Shown here one piece after another: positions 28,101 through 41,538 of a stretch of 64,000 nt of DNA. The notes below the pieces were generated by a model that saw nothing but the letters and a program-made list of their open reading frames with translations, was not told where the DNA came from and did not search any database. Numbering within the stretch: position 1 is the first letter of the stretch; each line of letters starts with the position of its first letter. Origin of the DNA: Massilia sp. Leaf139 (GTDB taxonomy: Bacteria; Pseudomonadota; Gammaproteobacteria; Burkholderiales; Burkholderiaceae_D); NCBI RefSeq assembly GCF_001424165.1, contig NZ_LMOJ01000023.1, positions 261,708 to 325,707 of the forward strand, written 5' to 3'. The translations under genes were made by a program, and so were the position numbers.

Positions 28101-30257
28101 ATGAACCGCTCCCACATCCTGCTGGCCGCCGTCAGCCTCGCCGTCGCCAGCATGGCGCACGCCCAGACCACCACCCCGGCCCCGGCCGCCCAGACCAGCG
28201 CGGCCGCCGCCCCGTTCGACGTGTCGAACCCGTTCGCCCAGCCGAGCACCCTGGCATTCAACTATCCAGCCTGGGACAAGATCCGCAACGAGCACTTCGC
28301 GCCGGCCTTCAAGGAAGGCATGCGCCAGGAAGCGGCCGAAATGGAAGCGATCGCCAATAACAAGGCGGCGCCGACTTTCGAGAACACCATCGTCGCCATG
28401 GAGCGGTCGGGCAGGCTGCTCGACCGCGTACAGGCCGCGTTCGGCACCCTGGCCGGTTCCTACACCAACGACAGCATTCAGGCGCTGCAGAAGGAACTGT
28501 CGCCGCAGCTGGCCGCCCACAGCGATGCGATCCGCCTGAACCCGAAGCTGTACGCGCGCATCAAGGCGCTGTACGACAAGCGCAGCAAGCTGAAACTCGA
28601 CGCCGAATCGAACTACCTGCTCGAGCGCTACCACACCGATTTCGTGCGCGCCGGCGCCAAGCTGTCCGAGGCCGACAAGCAGAAGCTGAAGGCGTATAAC
28701 GGCCAGCTGGCCGCCCTGCAGACCCAGTTCGCCCAGAACGTGCTGAAGGAATCGAACGCCTCGGCCCTGGTCGTCGACACCCGCGCCGAACTGGCCGGCA
28801 TGACCGACAAGCAGATCGACGCCGCCGCCGTCGAGGCGAAAAAGCGCGGCCTGGACGGCAAGTTCGTCGTCCCGGTCGTGAACACGAGCCAGCAGGCCGG
28901 CCTGTCGGTGCTGACCAACCGCGCCACCCGCGAAAAGCTGCTGGCGGCCTCGCTGGCGCGCGGCTCGCGCGGTGGAGAGTTCGACAACCGCGACGAAGTG
29001 CTGCAGATCGCCAAGCTGCGCGCCGAGCGCGCCGTCCTGCTGGGCTATCCGAACTACGCCGCCTACAACCTGGAAGAGCAAACCGCGAAGAACACGAAGG
29101 CGGTCAACAGCCTGCTGGCCGAATTCGCCAAGCCGGCCGTGAACAACGCCAAGAAGGAAGCGGCCGAGATCCAGAAGGCGATCGATGCCGAGAAAGGGGG
29201 CTTCCAGGCCGCCGCCCACGACTGGGCCTTCTACAGCGACAAGGTGCGCGCCCAGCGCTATGCCTTCGACGCGTCGCAGCTGCGCCCGTACTTCGAACTG
29301 AACCGCGTGCTGGTCGACGGCGTCTTCTTCGCCGCCAACAAGGAATTCGGCCTCACCTTCAAGGAGCGCAAGGATCTGCCGACCTATGTCGAGGACGTGC
29401 GCGTGTTCGACGTGTTCGATGCCGACGGTTCTCAGCTGGCGATCTTCACCTTCGACCCGTACGCGCGTTCGAACAAGCGCGGCGGCGCCTGGGCCAATGC
29501 CTGGGTGGCGCAGAGCAAGCTGCTGGGTACCAAGCCCGTCATCGCCAACAACCTGAACATCGCCAAGCCGGCCGCCGGCGAGCCGACCCTGCTGACCTAC
29601 GACGAGGTGCGCACCACCTTCCACGAGTTCGGTCACGCGCTGCACAGCATGTTCTCGGAAGTGAAATACCCGCGCCTGGCGCGCGTGCCGCGCGACTACG
29701 TCGAGTTCCCGTCGCAGGTGAACGAGATGTGGATGGCGTATCCCGAAGTGCTGGCCAACTACGCCAAGCACTACCAGACCGGCGCGCCGATGCCATCGGC
29801 GCTGCTGGATAAAGTGCAGGCCTCGCAGCAGTTCAACGAAGGCTTCCGCACCACCGAGTACCTGGCGGCCTCGCTGCTCGACCAGGCCTGGCACCAGCTG
29901 TCGCCAAGCCAGATCCCGACCGACGTGCTGGCCTTCGAGGCCGAGGCATTGAAGAAGGCCGGCGTGGACATGGCGCTGGTACCGCCGCGCTACCGCACCA
30001 CCTACTTCTCGCATACCTTCTCGGGCGGCTATTCGGCCGGCTACTACGGCTACCTGTGGGCCGAGAAGCTGGACGCCGACACGGTGAACTGGTTCAAGGA
30101 GAACGGCGGCCTGACGCGCAAGAACGGCGACCACTTCCGCAAGACCCTGCTCTCGCGCGGCGGTACGCTCGATGCGATGCAGATGTACCGCAACTTCAGC
30201 GGACGCGATGCGCAGGTGCAGCCGCTGCTGGAACGCCGCGGCTTGACGGGGCAGTAA
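28101..30257 (+). CDS. Exported M3 family metallopeptidase, copy 3
   Basis: A 718-residue M3 peptidase with signal peptide (MNRSHILLAAVSLAVASMA, then HAQ) and an Ala/Pro/Thr-rich stretch before the DVSNPFAQPS start of the domain. HEFGHALHSMF lies near residue 507; the Glu ligand is in RDYVEFPSQ. Between them it reads YPRLARVPRDY, two residues shorter than the FSGTSVPRD of copies 1 and 2. ATG at 28101 follows ACGAGACC. A strong hairpin follows the stop, so copy 3 ends the cluster. Confidence 0.91.
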   Translation: MNRSHILLAAVSLAVASMAHAQTTTPAPAAQTSAAAAPFDVSNPFAQPSTLAFNYPAWDKIRNEHFAPAFKEGMRQEAAEMEAIANNKAAPTFENTIVAMERSGRLLDRVQAAFGTLAGSYTNDSIQALQKELSPQLAAHSDAIRLNPKLYARIKALYDKRSKLKLDAESNYLLERYHTDFVRAGAKLSEADKQKLKAYNGQLAALQTQFAQNVLKESNASALVVDTRAELAGMTDKQIDAAAVEAKKRGLDGKFVVPVVNTSQQAGLSVLTNRATREKLLAASLARGSRGGEFDNRDEVLQIAKLRAERAVLLGYPNYAAYNLEEQTAKNTKAVNSLLAEFAKPAVNNAKKEAAEIQKAIDAEKGGFQAAAHDWAFYSDKVRAQRYAFDASQLRPYFELNRVLVDGVFFAANKEFGLTFKERKDLPTYVEDVRVFDVFDADGSQLAIFTFDPYARSNKRGGAWANAWVAQSKLLGTKPVIANNLNIAKPAAGEPTLLTYDEVRTTFHEFGHALHSMFSEVKYPRLARVPRDYVEFPSQVNEMWMAYPEVLANYAKHYQTGAPMPSALLDKVQASQQFNEGFRTTEYLAASLLDQAWHQLSPSQIPTDVLAFEAEALKKAGVDMALVPPRYRTTYFSHTFSGGYSAGYYGYLWAEKLDADTVNWFKENGGLTRKNGDHFRKTLLSRGGTLDAMQMYRNFSGRDAQVQPLLERRGLTGQ

Positions 30258-30264
30258 GCCCTGT

Positions 30265-30294
30265 AGCGGCCGGCGCCCCGCCGGCCGCTGTTTT
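30265..30294 (+). terminator. Terminator after the M3 cluster
   Basis: AGCGGCCGGC, loop GCCCC, GCCGGCCGCT, then GTTTT. Ten-base perfect stem just after the stop of M3 copy 3. Confidence 0.75.
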
Positions 30295-30318
30295 ACACGA
30301 CACTCTCACGGCGCAGCC

Positions 30319-32313
<1,995 letters not shown>

Positions 32314-32472
32314 GGTGGGGAAGAATAGCAGTTCGATGGCGCCAGCTGGTTGTATCGTTGCTACTGCGCAATATTTTTCGGCGGCCCCATGGCACCCATG
32401 TGTGTCCATGCCGCCATCGTCCGATCCGGTGTATAAACTGCACCTGATTCCATTTCAAAAAGCACCCCAGCG

Positions 32473-32685
32473 ATGAGTGTTCAAGCCCTGCACGGTATTA
32501 CCTTAGAATTCCTGTTAACCCGCCTGGTCGAACACTATGGCTGGGAGGGACTTGGCCGCCGGATCGACATCAATTGCTTCCAGAAAGATCCGAGCATCAA
32601 GTCGAGCCTGAAGTTTTTGCGCCGCACGCCGTGGGCGCGCGAAGAAGTCGAGAAGCTGTACCTCGAGACCCGCTTCACCAACTAG
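32473..32685 (+). CDS. VF530 family (DUF2132) DNA-binding protein
   Basis: A 70-residue protein: [55 protein letters not shown]. This is the conserved VF530/DUF2132 pattern, a small helical fold reported as DNA-binding. No catalytic residues. It starts 17 bases before a DUF4404 gene and is likely co-transcribed with it. Confidence 0.88.
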   Translation: MSVQALHGITLEFLLTRLVEHYGWEGLGRRIDINCFQKDPSIKSSLKFLRRTPWAREEVEKLYLETRFTN

Positions 32686-32702
32686 CGACAGAGAGAACCG
32701 CC

Positions 32703-32987
32703 ATGCTGAACGAGAACGATTCGAACCTGAAAGCGCACCTGAAAACGCTGCACCGCAGCCTGGCTGAAACGGACGAGGTCGATGAAGAGCTGCAGATGCT
32801 GCTGCGCCAGCTCGACGGCGACATCAAGCACGTGCTCGATCGGCGCGCCGACCAGGATCTCGATGCCAATACCTATGGCCTCGGCTCGCGCACCCAGGAA
32901 CTGAGCGCCCGTTTCACGGCGCGCCACCCGAACGTGGCCTCAGCCCTGCGCGAACTTGGGAATATGCTCTCAAGTATGGGAATTTAA
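32703..32987 (+). CDS. DUF4404 family protein
   Basis: A 94-residue cytoplasmic protein, mostly helical (LKAHLKTLHRSLAETDEVDEE, LQMLLRQLDGDIKHVL) with ending ARHPNVASALRELGNMLSSMG, as in DUF4404. Function unknown. ATG at 32703 follows ACAGAGAGAACC; an earlier in-frame start would overlap the VF530 gene and has no family support. Confidence 0.8.
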   Translation: MLNENDSNLKAHLKTLHRSLAETDEVDEELQMLLRQLDGDIKHVLDRRADQDLDANTYGLGSRTQELSARFTARHPNVASALRELGNMLSSMGI

Positions 32988-33077
32988 GTGGGTGCTCAAC
33001 CACAAGTCATTGAAATCTAAGCAATTTCTGGAAGGGGCAGCAGCCGGCATATCGGTTTTCCGGTAAAATATCGGCCA

Positions 33078-35342
<2,265 letters not shown>

Positions 35343-35701
35343 GCGCACCTGCCAACACCGTCATGGCTGCGTTGCAGCGCCTTGCCCTGACAGTGTTGTC
35401 AGATGCTCCAAGCCATCATCAAGTTCGGCAAAAAACCGGCCCCTGCAGTATTGCGCGGGCCGGTTTTTTTATTGTTCATGATGCCTGTTGTACATTGACG
35501 ACGTAACATTGTCTCCCTTGCACCGTCGTATCGCGTCGATTGTCGAGTATCCACACTAACTCATCAAGGTGTGTGAACCTATTTGACGAAACGATGTAGA
35601 ATAATTCCTTTGGGAAACAACTGTTAGCTGCAAGATAATATTTCCGCCAGCGATAGGGGAAAGAAGCGCCGATATCGGCGGCAGCGCCTCAAGGACACGC
35701 A
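35343..35701. other. Intergenic region ygiQ to diguanylate cyclase
   Basis: About 360 bases without a gene. It contains the ygiQ terminator (35432-35469) and an AT-richer half (35480-35650) that must hold the promoter of the following GTG-started diguanylate cyclase. No confident -35/-10 pair was identified. Confidence 0.5.
35432..35469 (+). terminator. Terminator of ygiQ
   Basis: AAAACCGGCCC, loop of about 15 bases, GGGCCGGTTTTTTT. Strong stem and T tract 90 bases after the ygiQ stop. Confidence 0.85.
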
Positions 35702-36856
35702 GTGATCGAACTTCATCAAATGTACATGCTGGCCGTCGGCCTCGGCAACCTTGCGTTCGCCGTGCTGATGGTCGCCTACCTGCGCGCCACCAGCGCCACG
35801 CCCGGCTTGCGGGTATGGATGTGGGCGCGCATGGTTTTCGGCGCTACCCAGCTGCTGGCCTGGGTGCGCCCGGCAACCGGGTTGCCCTTGCTGGCCATCG
35901 TCGAATCGGCGGGCTGGATCGCCGGCCTGACGCTCGAGGCAGCGGCGTATGCGCTGTTCTTCGGCTATCCGCAATTGCGGCGCTACCTGGTGCCGGTGGC
36001 CGCGCTCGGCCTGCTGCTGGCTTGCGCGGCTTCGCTGCACGGCTTGCCGCACCGCGAGCTGGTCGTGTACGTATCGCTGACGATGGGGTTTGGCTCCTTC
36101 ACCACCGGCGCGATCCTGATGCATCCACGCCTGGCCGGCGCTACCGCATTGCAGCGCCTGATCGGCGCGACCGACATGGGGTGCGGCGCCGTGCTGGCCA
36201 TCTGGGCGCTGATCGCCGTCACAGGCCGTGCGGTGCCGGGTTATGGCGAGACCATGGCCTATGTGGCCGGCTACCTGCTCCTGATCGTGAACGGCTTCGG
36301 CTTTATCTTGATGAGCAAGCAGCGCGACGATGCGCGCATGGAGCGCCTGGCCACCACCGACGACCTGACCGGCCTGCTGAACCGGCGTGCGTTCTTCGCG
36401 CGTGCCGATGCGGCGCGTCTGCTGTCGCTGCGCCAGCGCCAGCCGATCGCGCTGCTGATGCTCGACATCGACCACTTCAAACAGCTCAACGACCGCTTCG
36501 GCCATGCCACCGGCGACGAGGCGCTGGTGAAATTCGCGGCGACCTGCGCCGAGGCCCTGCGCGAGCACGACATCCTCGGCCGCCTGGGCGGAGAGGAGTT
36601 CGCGCTGGCGCTGCCCGGCACCGATCTGCCCGGCGCCCTGCACGCCGCCGAGCGCCTGCGCCAGGGCGTGGCCGATACCCGCCTGCTCACCTGCGGCAAC
36701 CACTACACGATGACGGTCAGTATCGGCCTGGTCGTGATCGATCCGAACGAGGATCTGCCGGCCGCGCTGGCGCGTGCCGATCATGCCTTGTACGAGGCCA
36801 AACGCAACGGCCGCAACCGCATCGAAACGGGTGCCGCCGAGCGGCGCCAGGCCTGA
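35702..36856 (+). CDS. Membrane diguanylate cyclase (GGDEF)
   Basis: A 384-residue protein. The first roughly 205 residues form about six hydrophobic helices of an unnamed membrane sensor domain. The rest is a GGDEF domain with LLMLDIDHFKQLNDRFGH, active site LGGEEF near residue 297, and the I-site REHD five residues before it, so c-di-GMP feedback is likely. GTG start at 35702 follows AAGGACACGCA; an ATG six codons in is an alternative. It ends five bases from the stop of the convergent hybrid kinase, with no room for a terminator between them. Confidence 0.9.
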   Translation: MIELHQMYMLAVGLGNLAFAVLMVAYLRATSATPGLRVWMWARMVFGATQLLAWVRPATGLPLLAIVESAGWIAGLTLEAAAYALFFGYPQLRRYLVPVAALGLLLACAASLHGLPHRELVVYVSLTMGFGSFTTGAILMHPRLAGATALQRLIGATDMGCGAVLAIWALIAVTGRAVPGYGETMAYVAGYLLLIVNGFGFILMSKQRDDARMERLATTDDLTGLLNRRAFFARADAARLLSLRQRQPIALLMLDIDHFKQLNDRFGHATGDEALVKFAATCAEALREHDILGRLGGEEFALALPGTDLPGALHAAERLRQGVADTRLLTCGNHYTMTVSIGLVVIDPNEDLPAALARADHALYEAKRNGRNRIETGAAERRQA

Positions 36857-36861
36857 CGATC

Positions 36862-39585
36862 TCAGGTCTCCGCGGGCGCCACGCCCGCCAGCAGATCCTG
36901 CACGGCGCTCAGTTGCGCCGGCTTGGTGAGATGGTGGTCGAACCCCGCGTCGCTCGAGCGCAGCCGGTCGCTTTCCGCGCCCCAGCCGGTGAGGGCGACC
37001 AGGGTCGCCGTTTCCAGGCCCGGCGTGCTGCGCATGGCACGCGCCGTTTCGTAGCCGTTCAGGCCCGGCATGCCGATGTCGAGGAACGCGACCTGCGGCA
37101 GGAAGGCGCGCGCCGCTTCCAGGGCGGCGATGCCGTCGTGTACCACGCGCGTGCGATGGCCGTCGGCTTCCAGGATCATCGACAGCGTCAGCGCCGCATC
37201 GACGTTGTCGTCGACCACCAGGATGCGCAGGCCGCGCGGCCGGCGCGACGCCGTATCCTGTTTTTCCATCCCGTACGAACCGGATGCGGCCGCGTCGCCG
37301 GCCAACGGCAGGCGCACCTCGAAGCGGCTGCCCTGGCCCGCGCCGGCGCTCTGTGCGCGCACCGTCCCGCCGTGCATCTCGACCAGGCGCCGCACCAGCG
37401 ACAGCCCGATGCCCAGGCCGCCCTGGGCGCGCTCCATGTGGCGGTCGACCTGCCTGAACATGTCGAACACGGTGGTCAGGGAATCGGCGGGAATGCCGAC
37501 GCCGTTGTCGGTGACCGTGATGACGGCCATGCCGTCTTGCGCGCACGCGGCCAGCTCGATGCGCCCGCCCGCCGGAGTATATTTCGCAGCGTTGTTGAGC
37601 AGGTTGGCGACCACTTGCGCGATACGGGTGACGTCGGCGTCCACCGTCAGGTCGGTCTCGGGCAGCGCCACCCGCAACCGGTGGCGCGCGGCCTCGATCA
37701 GGGGCGCGCTGGTTTCGACGGCGCTGGCCAGCACGCGCTTCAAATCGGCGCGCTCGCGCTTGAGTTCGAGCTTGCCGCCGCTGATGCGGGCGACATCGAG
37801 CAGGTCGTCGATCAGGTGCACCATGTGGCCGACTTGGCGCTCCATCATCTCGCGCACCTTGCGCACGGCCGTCGCGTTGTCGCCGGACAGGCGGATGACG
37901 CCCAGGCCGCTGCGAATCGGCGCCAGCGGGTTGCGCAGCTCATGGGCCAGGGTGGCCAGGAATTCGGTCTTGCGGCGGTCGGCGTCGGACAGATCCGCGG
38001 CCAGCCGGCGCAGCTGCTCCTCGTTGCGCTTGCGCGCCGTGATGTCGGTGAACAGCAGGGCGACCTTGCGGCTGTCGGCACCGCCGATGCGGGTGGCGTA
38101 GACATCGAACCAGCGCCCCATCGCCGCCGCCTCGTTCTCGAAGCGCACCGCTTCGCCCGTCAGCGCCACCTTGCCATAGGTGTCGAACCAGAAGCGGTCG
38201 AGCTCGGGCACCAGTTCGCGCACGGTCTTGCCGGTGGCGCCGGTGAGACCGGTGTGACGCGCGAACATCGCGTTCATCTCCAGGAAGCGGTAGTCGACCG
38301 GCACGTCCTGCGCATCGAAGAGCAGCTCGATGACGGCGAAGCCCTGATCCATCGATTCGAACAAGGTGCGGTAGCGTTCCTCGCTGGCGCGCAAGGCTTG
38401 CGCGGTGCGCTGGCGTTCCCTGGTGTCGAGCACGATCGCCACCATGCCCTGGTAGTCGCCGGCGGGGCCGTGCAGCGCATTGACACTGCTGGTGGCGGGG
38501 ACGAGCGAGCCGTCCTTGTGCAGGTAATGCTTGTCGATGACAAAGCCGCGTCCGCGGGCCGCCAGGCCTTCCACCGCGGCGGCGCTCGCTGCGCGCGCGG
38601 CCGGCGCCGTTACCTCCATGACGGACATCCCGATCAGTTCCTGTTCGGTATAACCCAGCATGTCGCAATACTTGCGGTTCACGAGCGTGAAGCGGCCCTG
38701 GGCATCCGTCTCGACCACGCCGGTGGCTGCCTGGCCGACGAGCTTGGCGAAGTGCTCGCGGCTTTCGAACAGACGCTGCTCGTTCAGCTTGCGCTCGGTC
38801 TGGTCGACGCCGTGGGCCAGCAAGCCCGTGATCCGGCCGTCGGCGTCGCGCAGCGGCATGTAGACCAGGTCGACGAAACGCTGCTCCAGCGGTGCACCCG
38901 GATGGCGCTGCAGCATGACCGGCATGTCGCTGCCAAAATAGGGCTCGCCGCTGCGGTAGACGCCGTCGAGCAGCTCGAAGAAGCCCTGGCCTTCGATTTC
39001 CGGCAGCGCCTGGCGTACCGGCTGGCCGACCAGGTCGCGGTTGCCGACCAGCTGCAGGTAGCGCTCGTTGACCAGTTCGAAGCGGTGCTCCGGCCCGTTC
39101 AGCACGCACATGAAGGCCGGCGCCTGGTGAAAGATGTCGGCCATGCGCGCGTGCGCCGCCTGTAGTTCCTTGAGCAGGCGGTCGCGCTCGAGTTCGGCTT
39201 CGTGCGCGGCGGTCACGTCGCGCGAGACGGCCAGCAGATTCTGCAAACTGCCGTCATTTCCATGCACGGCGCTGACCACGACTTCCCACCAGCGCGGCGA
39301 TCCCTTGGCTGTCGGGCAATAGGCCTTGATCTGCCCGGTGCCCCCGGCCCGTGCAATCGCGATCGCCCGGTCGATCGCATCCTGGCTTTCCTGCGGCCAG
39401 AAGGTGCGCCAGACGGCGCCGGCGAACGGGCTGAAATCGTCGATTTCCATGGCACACATCCCGTTCCGGTTCATCGCCATCACCCTGCCGTCAGTGCTGA
39501 GCAGTTTCACGCAATTGGGGCTGCTTTCGAACAGTTGCAGGCCGAGGGCGTTGGTGTCGATGGCGGGAGCGGGCGTGTGTTGCAT
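36862..39585 (-). CDS. Multi-PAS hybrid sensor histidine kinase with receiver domain
   Basis: A 907-residue protein. Up to four PAS modules precede the kinase core: about residues 10-120, 145-270, 285-400 (with FAKLVGQAATGVVETDAQGRF) and 405-530 (ERYRTLFESMDQGFAV). The HisKA phosphorylation site is TLAHELRNPLAPI (His near 548), the ATPase has NLLNNAAKYT (N box), DNGVGIP (G1) and GGLGIGLSLV (G2), and the C-terminal receiver has the phospho-acceptor Asp in VAFLDIGMPG near 835. No membrane segment is seen, so it is cytosolic. No paired regulator lies nearby. Confidence 0.92.
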   Translation of the reverse strand: MQHTPAPAIDTNALGLQLFESSPNCVKLLSTDGRVMAMNRNGMCAMEIDDFSPFAGAVWRTFWPQESQDAIDRAIAIARAGGTGQIKAYCPTAKGSPRWWEVVVSAVHGNDGSLQNLLAVSRDVTAAHEAELERDRLLKELQAAHARMADIFHQAPAFMCVLNGPEHRFELVNERYLQLVGNRDLVGQPVRQALPEIEGQGFFELLDGVYRSGEPYFGSDMPVMLQRHPGAPLEQRFVDLVYMPLRDADGRITGLLAHGVDQTERKLNEQRLFESREHFAKLVGQAATGVVETDAQGRFTLVNRKYCDMLGYTEQELIGMSVMEVTAPAARAASAAAVEGLAARGRGFVIDKHYLHKDGSLVPATSSVNALHGPAGDYQGMVAIVLDTRERQRTAQALRASEERYRTLFESMDQGFAVIELLFDAQDVPVDYRFLEMNAMFARHTGLTGATGKTVRELVPELDRFWFDTYGKVALTGEAVRFENEAAAMGRWFDVYATRIGGADSRKVALLFTDITARKRNEEQLRRLAADLSDADRRKTEFLATLAHELRNPLAPIRSGLGVIRLSGDNATAVRKVREMMERQVGHMVHLIDDLLDVARISGGKLELKRERADLKRVLASAVETSAPLIEAARHRLRVALPETDLTVDADVTRIAQVVANLLNNAAKYTPAGGRIELAACAQDGMAVITVTDNGVGIPADSLTTVFDMFRQVDRHMERAQGGLGIGLSLVRRLVEMHGGTVRAQSAGAGQGSRFEVRLPLAGDAAASGSYGMEKQDTASRRPRGLRILVVDDNVDAALTLSMILEADGHRTRVVHDGIAALEAARAFLPQVAFLDIGMPGLNGYETARAMRSTPGLETATLVALTGWGAESDRLRSSDAGFDHHLTKPAQLSAVQDLLAGVAPAET

Positions 39586-39693
39586 GAGAGTCCAGGGCGC
39601 GGTGGAGCGGCGAAAGCTTATCTATATCACCGGTGGGAACTGTTGACTGTTCGTTCGGTAACGTCCGGCGACAGGCGAGAGAAAGTAGGGACG

Positions 39694-39728
39694 AAAAAAA
39701 AGGATTCGACGAATCGAATCCTTTTTCT
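39694..39728 (-). terminator. Terminator of the tRNA pair
   Basis: AAAAAAAAGGATTCGA, CGAA, TCGAATCCTTTTTCTTT: a perfect stem with T runs on both strands, eight bases beyond the tRNA-Asp 3' end. Confidence 0.85.
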
Positions 39729-39735
39729 TTGATGC

Positions 39736-39812
39736 TGGCGGAGCGGACGGGGCTCGAACCCGCGACCCCCGGCGTGACAGGCCGGTATTCTAACCAACTG
39801 AACTACCGCTCC
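39736..39812 (-). tRNA. tRNA-Asp (GTC)
   Basis: A 77-base tRNA with acceptor stem GGAGCGG/CCGCTCC, D-loop AGTTGGTTAGA, anticodon loop CCTGTCACG with anticodon GTC, T-loop GGTTCGAGCC, discriminator G and encoded CCA. Confidence 0.97.
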
Positions 39813-39850
39813 GTTTTTACTGATCGGTTCTTCGTTTATCAACTGAATCC

Positions 39851-39926
39851 TGGTGGGCGCTGAGAGGCTCGAACTCCCGACCTAATCCTTGTAAGGGATC
39901 CGCTCTACCAACTGAGCTAAGCGCCC
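39851..39926 (-). tRNA. tRNA-Val (TAC)
   Basis: A 76-base tRNA with acceptor GGGCGCT/AGCGCCC, D-loop TAGCTCAGTTGGTAGAGC, anticodon loop CCTTACAAGG with anticodon TAC, T-loop GAGTTCGAGCC and encoded CCA. It lies 38 bases before tRNA-Asp on the same strand, so both are processed from one transcript. Confidence 0.97.
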
Positions 39927-40112
39927 CGCTTACCGTATTCAGTTCATCCGACGTTTGTCATCGCGTCTGAAGAGGCCCGAATCATAGCGTATGGCTTCGC
40001 GAATGTGCAAGAGTTTTTCTGAAAAAGATGCAAAACGGGTTTTAGGAGGCAGCCCGGCCGCGCGCATGGTTTTATGCCACTATCTCCGGTACGCCACCAC
40101 GAAGGAGTCCTG

Positions 40113-41411
40113 ATGACCGTCGCCGACCCACGCCAGTTCCTGCTGCACCTGTTCGACACCGCGCTCGCCGCGGTCGACCCCGGTGCGCTGCTCGCCCGGC
40201 ACTTGCCGCCACCGCCGCGCGGGCGCACGGTCGTGATCGGGGCGGGCAAGGCGGCAGCGCGCATGGCCGAAGCGGTCGAACGTCACTGGCAGGGAGCCTT
40301 GTCCGGACTGGTCGTCACGCGCTACGCGCACGGCGCGCCGACGCAACACATCGAGGTTGTCGAGGCCGGTCATCCGGTGCCGGACGCGGCCGGCGCAGAA
40401 GCGGCCGAACGCATGCTGGCGCTGGTGGGAGGTCTCACCGAAGACGATCTCGTGCTATGCCTGATGTCGGGCGGCGGCTCGGCTTTATTGTCGCTGCCGG
40501 CGCCCGGTATCTCGCTCGAGGAAAAACGCGAGATCAACCGCGCCCTGCTGCGCAGCGGCGCGCCGATCGGAGAGATGAACCGGGTGCGGCGCCACCTGTC
40601 GCGCATCAAGGGCGGGCGCCTGGCGCTGGCATGCTACCCGGCGCGGGTGGTGACCCTGGTGGTGTCGGACGTGCCGGGCGACGATCCGAGCGTGGTCGCT
40701 TCCGGGCCGACGGTACCGGACGGCAGCACGGCGCGCGAGGCATTGGAGATCCTCGAACGCTATGCGATTCCCTGTTCGGATGCCGTGCGCGGGGTGCTGA
40801 CTGATCCGGCCCGCGCCGCGCCCCAGCCCGGCGATCCGCGCCTGGCACGCAACGAGACGGTCGTCATCGCCACCGCCCAGGCCGCGCTCGATGCGGCGGC
40901 CGATGCAGCGCGCGCGGCCGGCGTCACACCGCTGGTGCTGTCGAACAGCATCGAGGGAGAGGCGCGTGAGGTGGCCGGGGTGCATGCGGCGATCGCGCGC
41001 CAGGTACTCGCGCACGGCCAGCCCTGCGCGGCTCCGTGCGTGATCCTGTCCGGCGGCGAAACCACGGTGACGGTGCGCGGACACGGGCGCGGCGGGCGCA
41101 ACGCCGAGTTCCTGCTGGCGCTGGCGATCGCACTGGACGGACGCGCCGGCGTGCATGCGCTGGCCTGCGACACCGACGGCATCGACGGCACCGAGGACAA
41201 CGCCGGCGCGCTGCTCGACCCCGCTACGCTGGCGCGGGCAGCACAGGCCGGATTGGCGGCGCGCGCCATGCTCGCCGACAACGACGGCTACAGCTTGTTC
41301 GCGGCGCTGGGCGACCTGGTCGTCACCGGGCCGACCCGCACCAACGTCAACGATTTCCGCGCGCTGTTGATCCATGCGGGATCGAAAGCGGAAATTAGTG
41401 GTAACCATTAA
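40113..41411 (+). CDS. Glycerate 2-kinase (DUF4147/MOFRL family)
   Basis: A 432-residue enzyme of the glycerate kinase type II group (often annotated TtuD or hydroxypyruvate reductase). The N-terminal domain has TVVIGAGKAAARMAEAVE, LCLMSGGGSALL and VVSDVPGDDPSVVASGPT; the C-terminal MOFRL domain has ILSGGETTVTVRG, GRGGRNAEFLLALA and ACDTDGIDGTEDNAGA. It phosphorylates D-glycerate to 2-phosphoglycerate in C2/C3 acid use. ATG at 40113 follows GAAGGAGTCC at good spacing. No glyoxylate-pathway genes are adjacent. Confidence 0.92.
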   Translation: MTVADPRQFLLHLFDTALAAVDPGALLARHLPPPPRGRTVVIGAGKAAARMAEAVERHWQGALSGLVVTRYAHGAPTQHIEVVEAGHPVPDAAGAEAAERMLALVGGLTEDDLVLCLMSGGGSALLSLPAPGISLEEKREINRALLRSGAPIGEMNRVRRHLSRIKGGRLALACYPARVVTLVVSDVPGDDPSVVASGPTVPDGSTAREALEILERYAIPCSDAVRGVLTDPARAAPQPGDPRLARNETVVIATAQAALDAAADAARAAGVTPLVLSNSIEGEAREVAGVHAAIARQVLAHGQPCAAPCVILSGGETTVTVRGHGRGGRNAEFLLALAIALDGRAGVHALACDTDGIDGTEDNAGALLDPATLARAAQAGLAARAMLADNDGYSLFAALGDLVVTGPTRTNVNDFRALLIHAGSKAEISGNH

Positions 41412-41468
41412 TTACAGCACGCTGACAAAACACAAATCATTTGTAAAAAATTTCGCTGGAAATAGAAT

Positions 41469-41492
41469 GGCCGCGTCGACGCGGCCTTTTTT
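41469..41492 (+). terminator. Terminator of the glycerate kinase gene
   Basis: Perfect palindrome GGCCGCGTCGACGCGGCC followed by six T. Confidence 0.8.
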
Positions 41493-41519
41493 ATGCCTTG
41501 TTCATATTCTAAATACTTG

Positions 41520-41538
41520 CATTACTTGCAAAGTAATG
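41520..41538. repeat. Inverted repeat upstream of the subtilase
   Basis: CATTACTT, GCA, AAGTAATG: perfect 8-base arms with a 3-base centre. Candidate operator; no other copy was noticed in the window. Confidence 0.4.

Noticed and set aside
35815..39165. A very long plus-strand open frame of about 1116 codons
   Set aside because: It runs out of frame through the GGDEF gene and antisense to the hybrid kinase; both of these have full domain support.
39736..39926. Possible integration site at the tRNA pair
   Set aside because: No integrase, duplicated tRNA end or foreign gene block lies next to the tRNAs.
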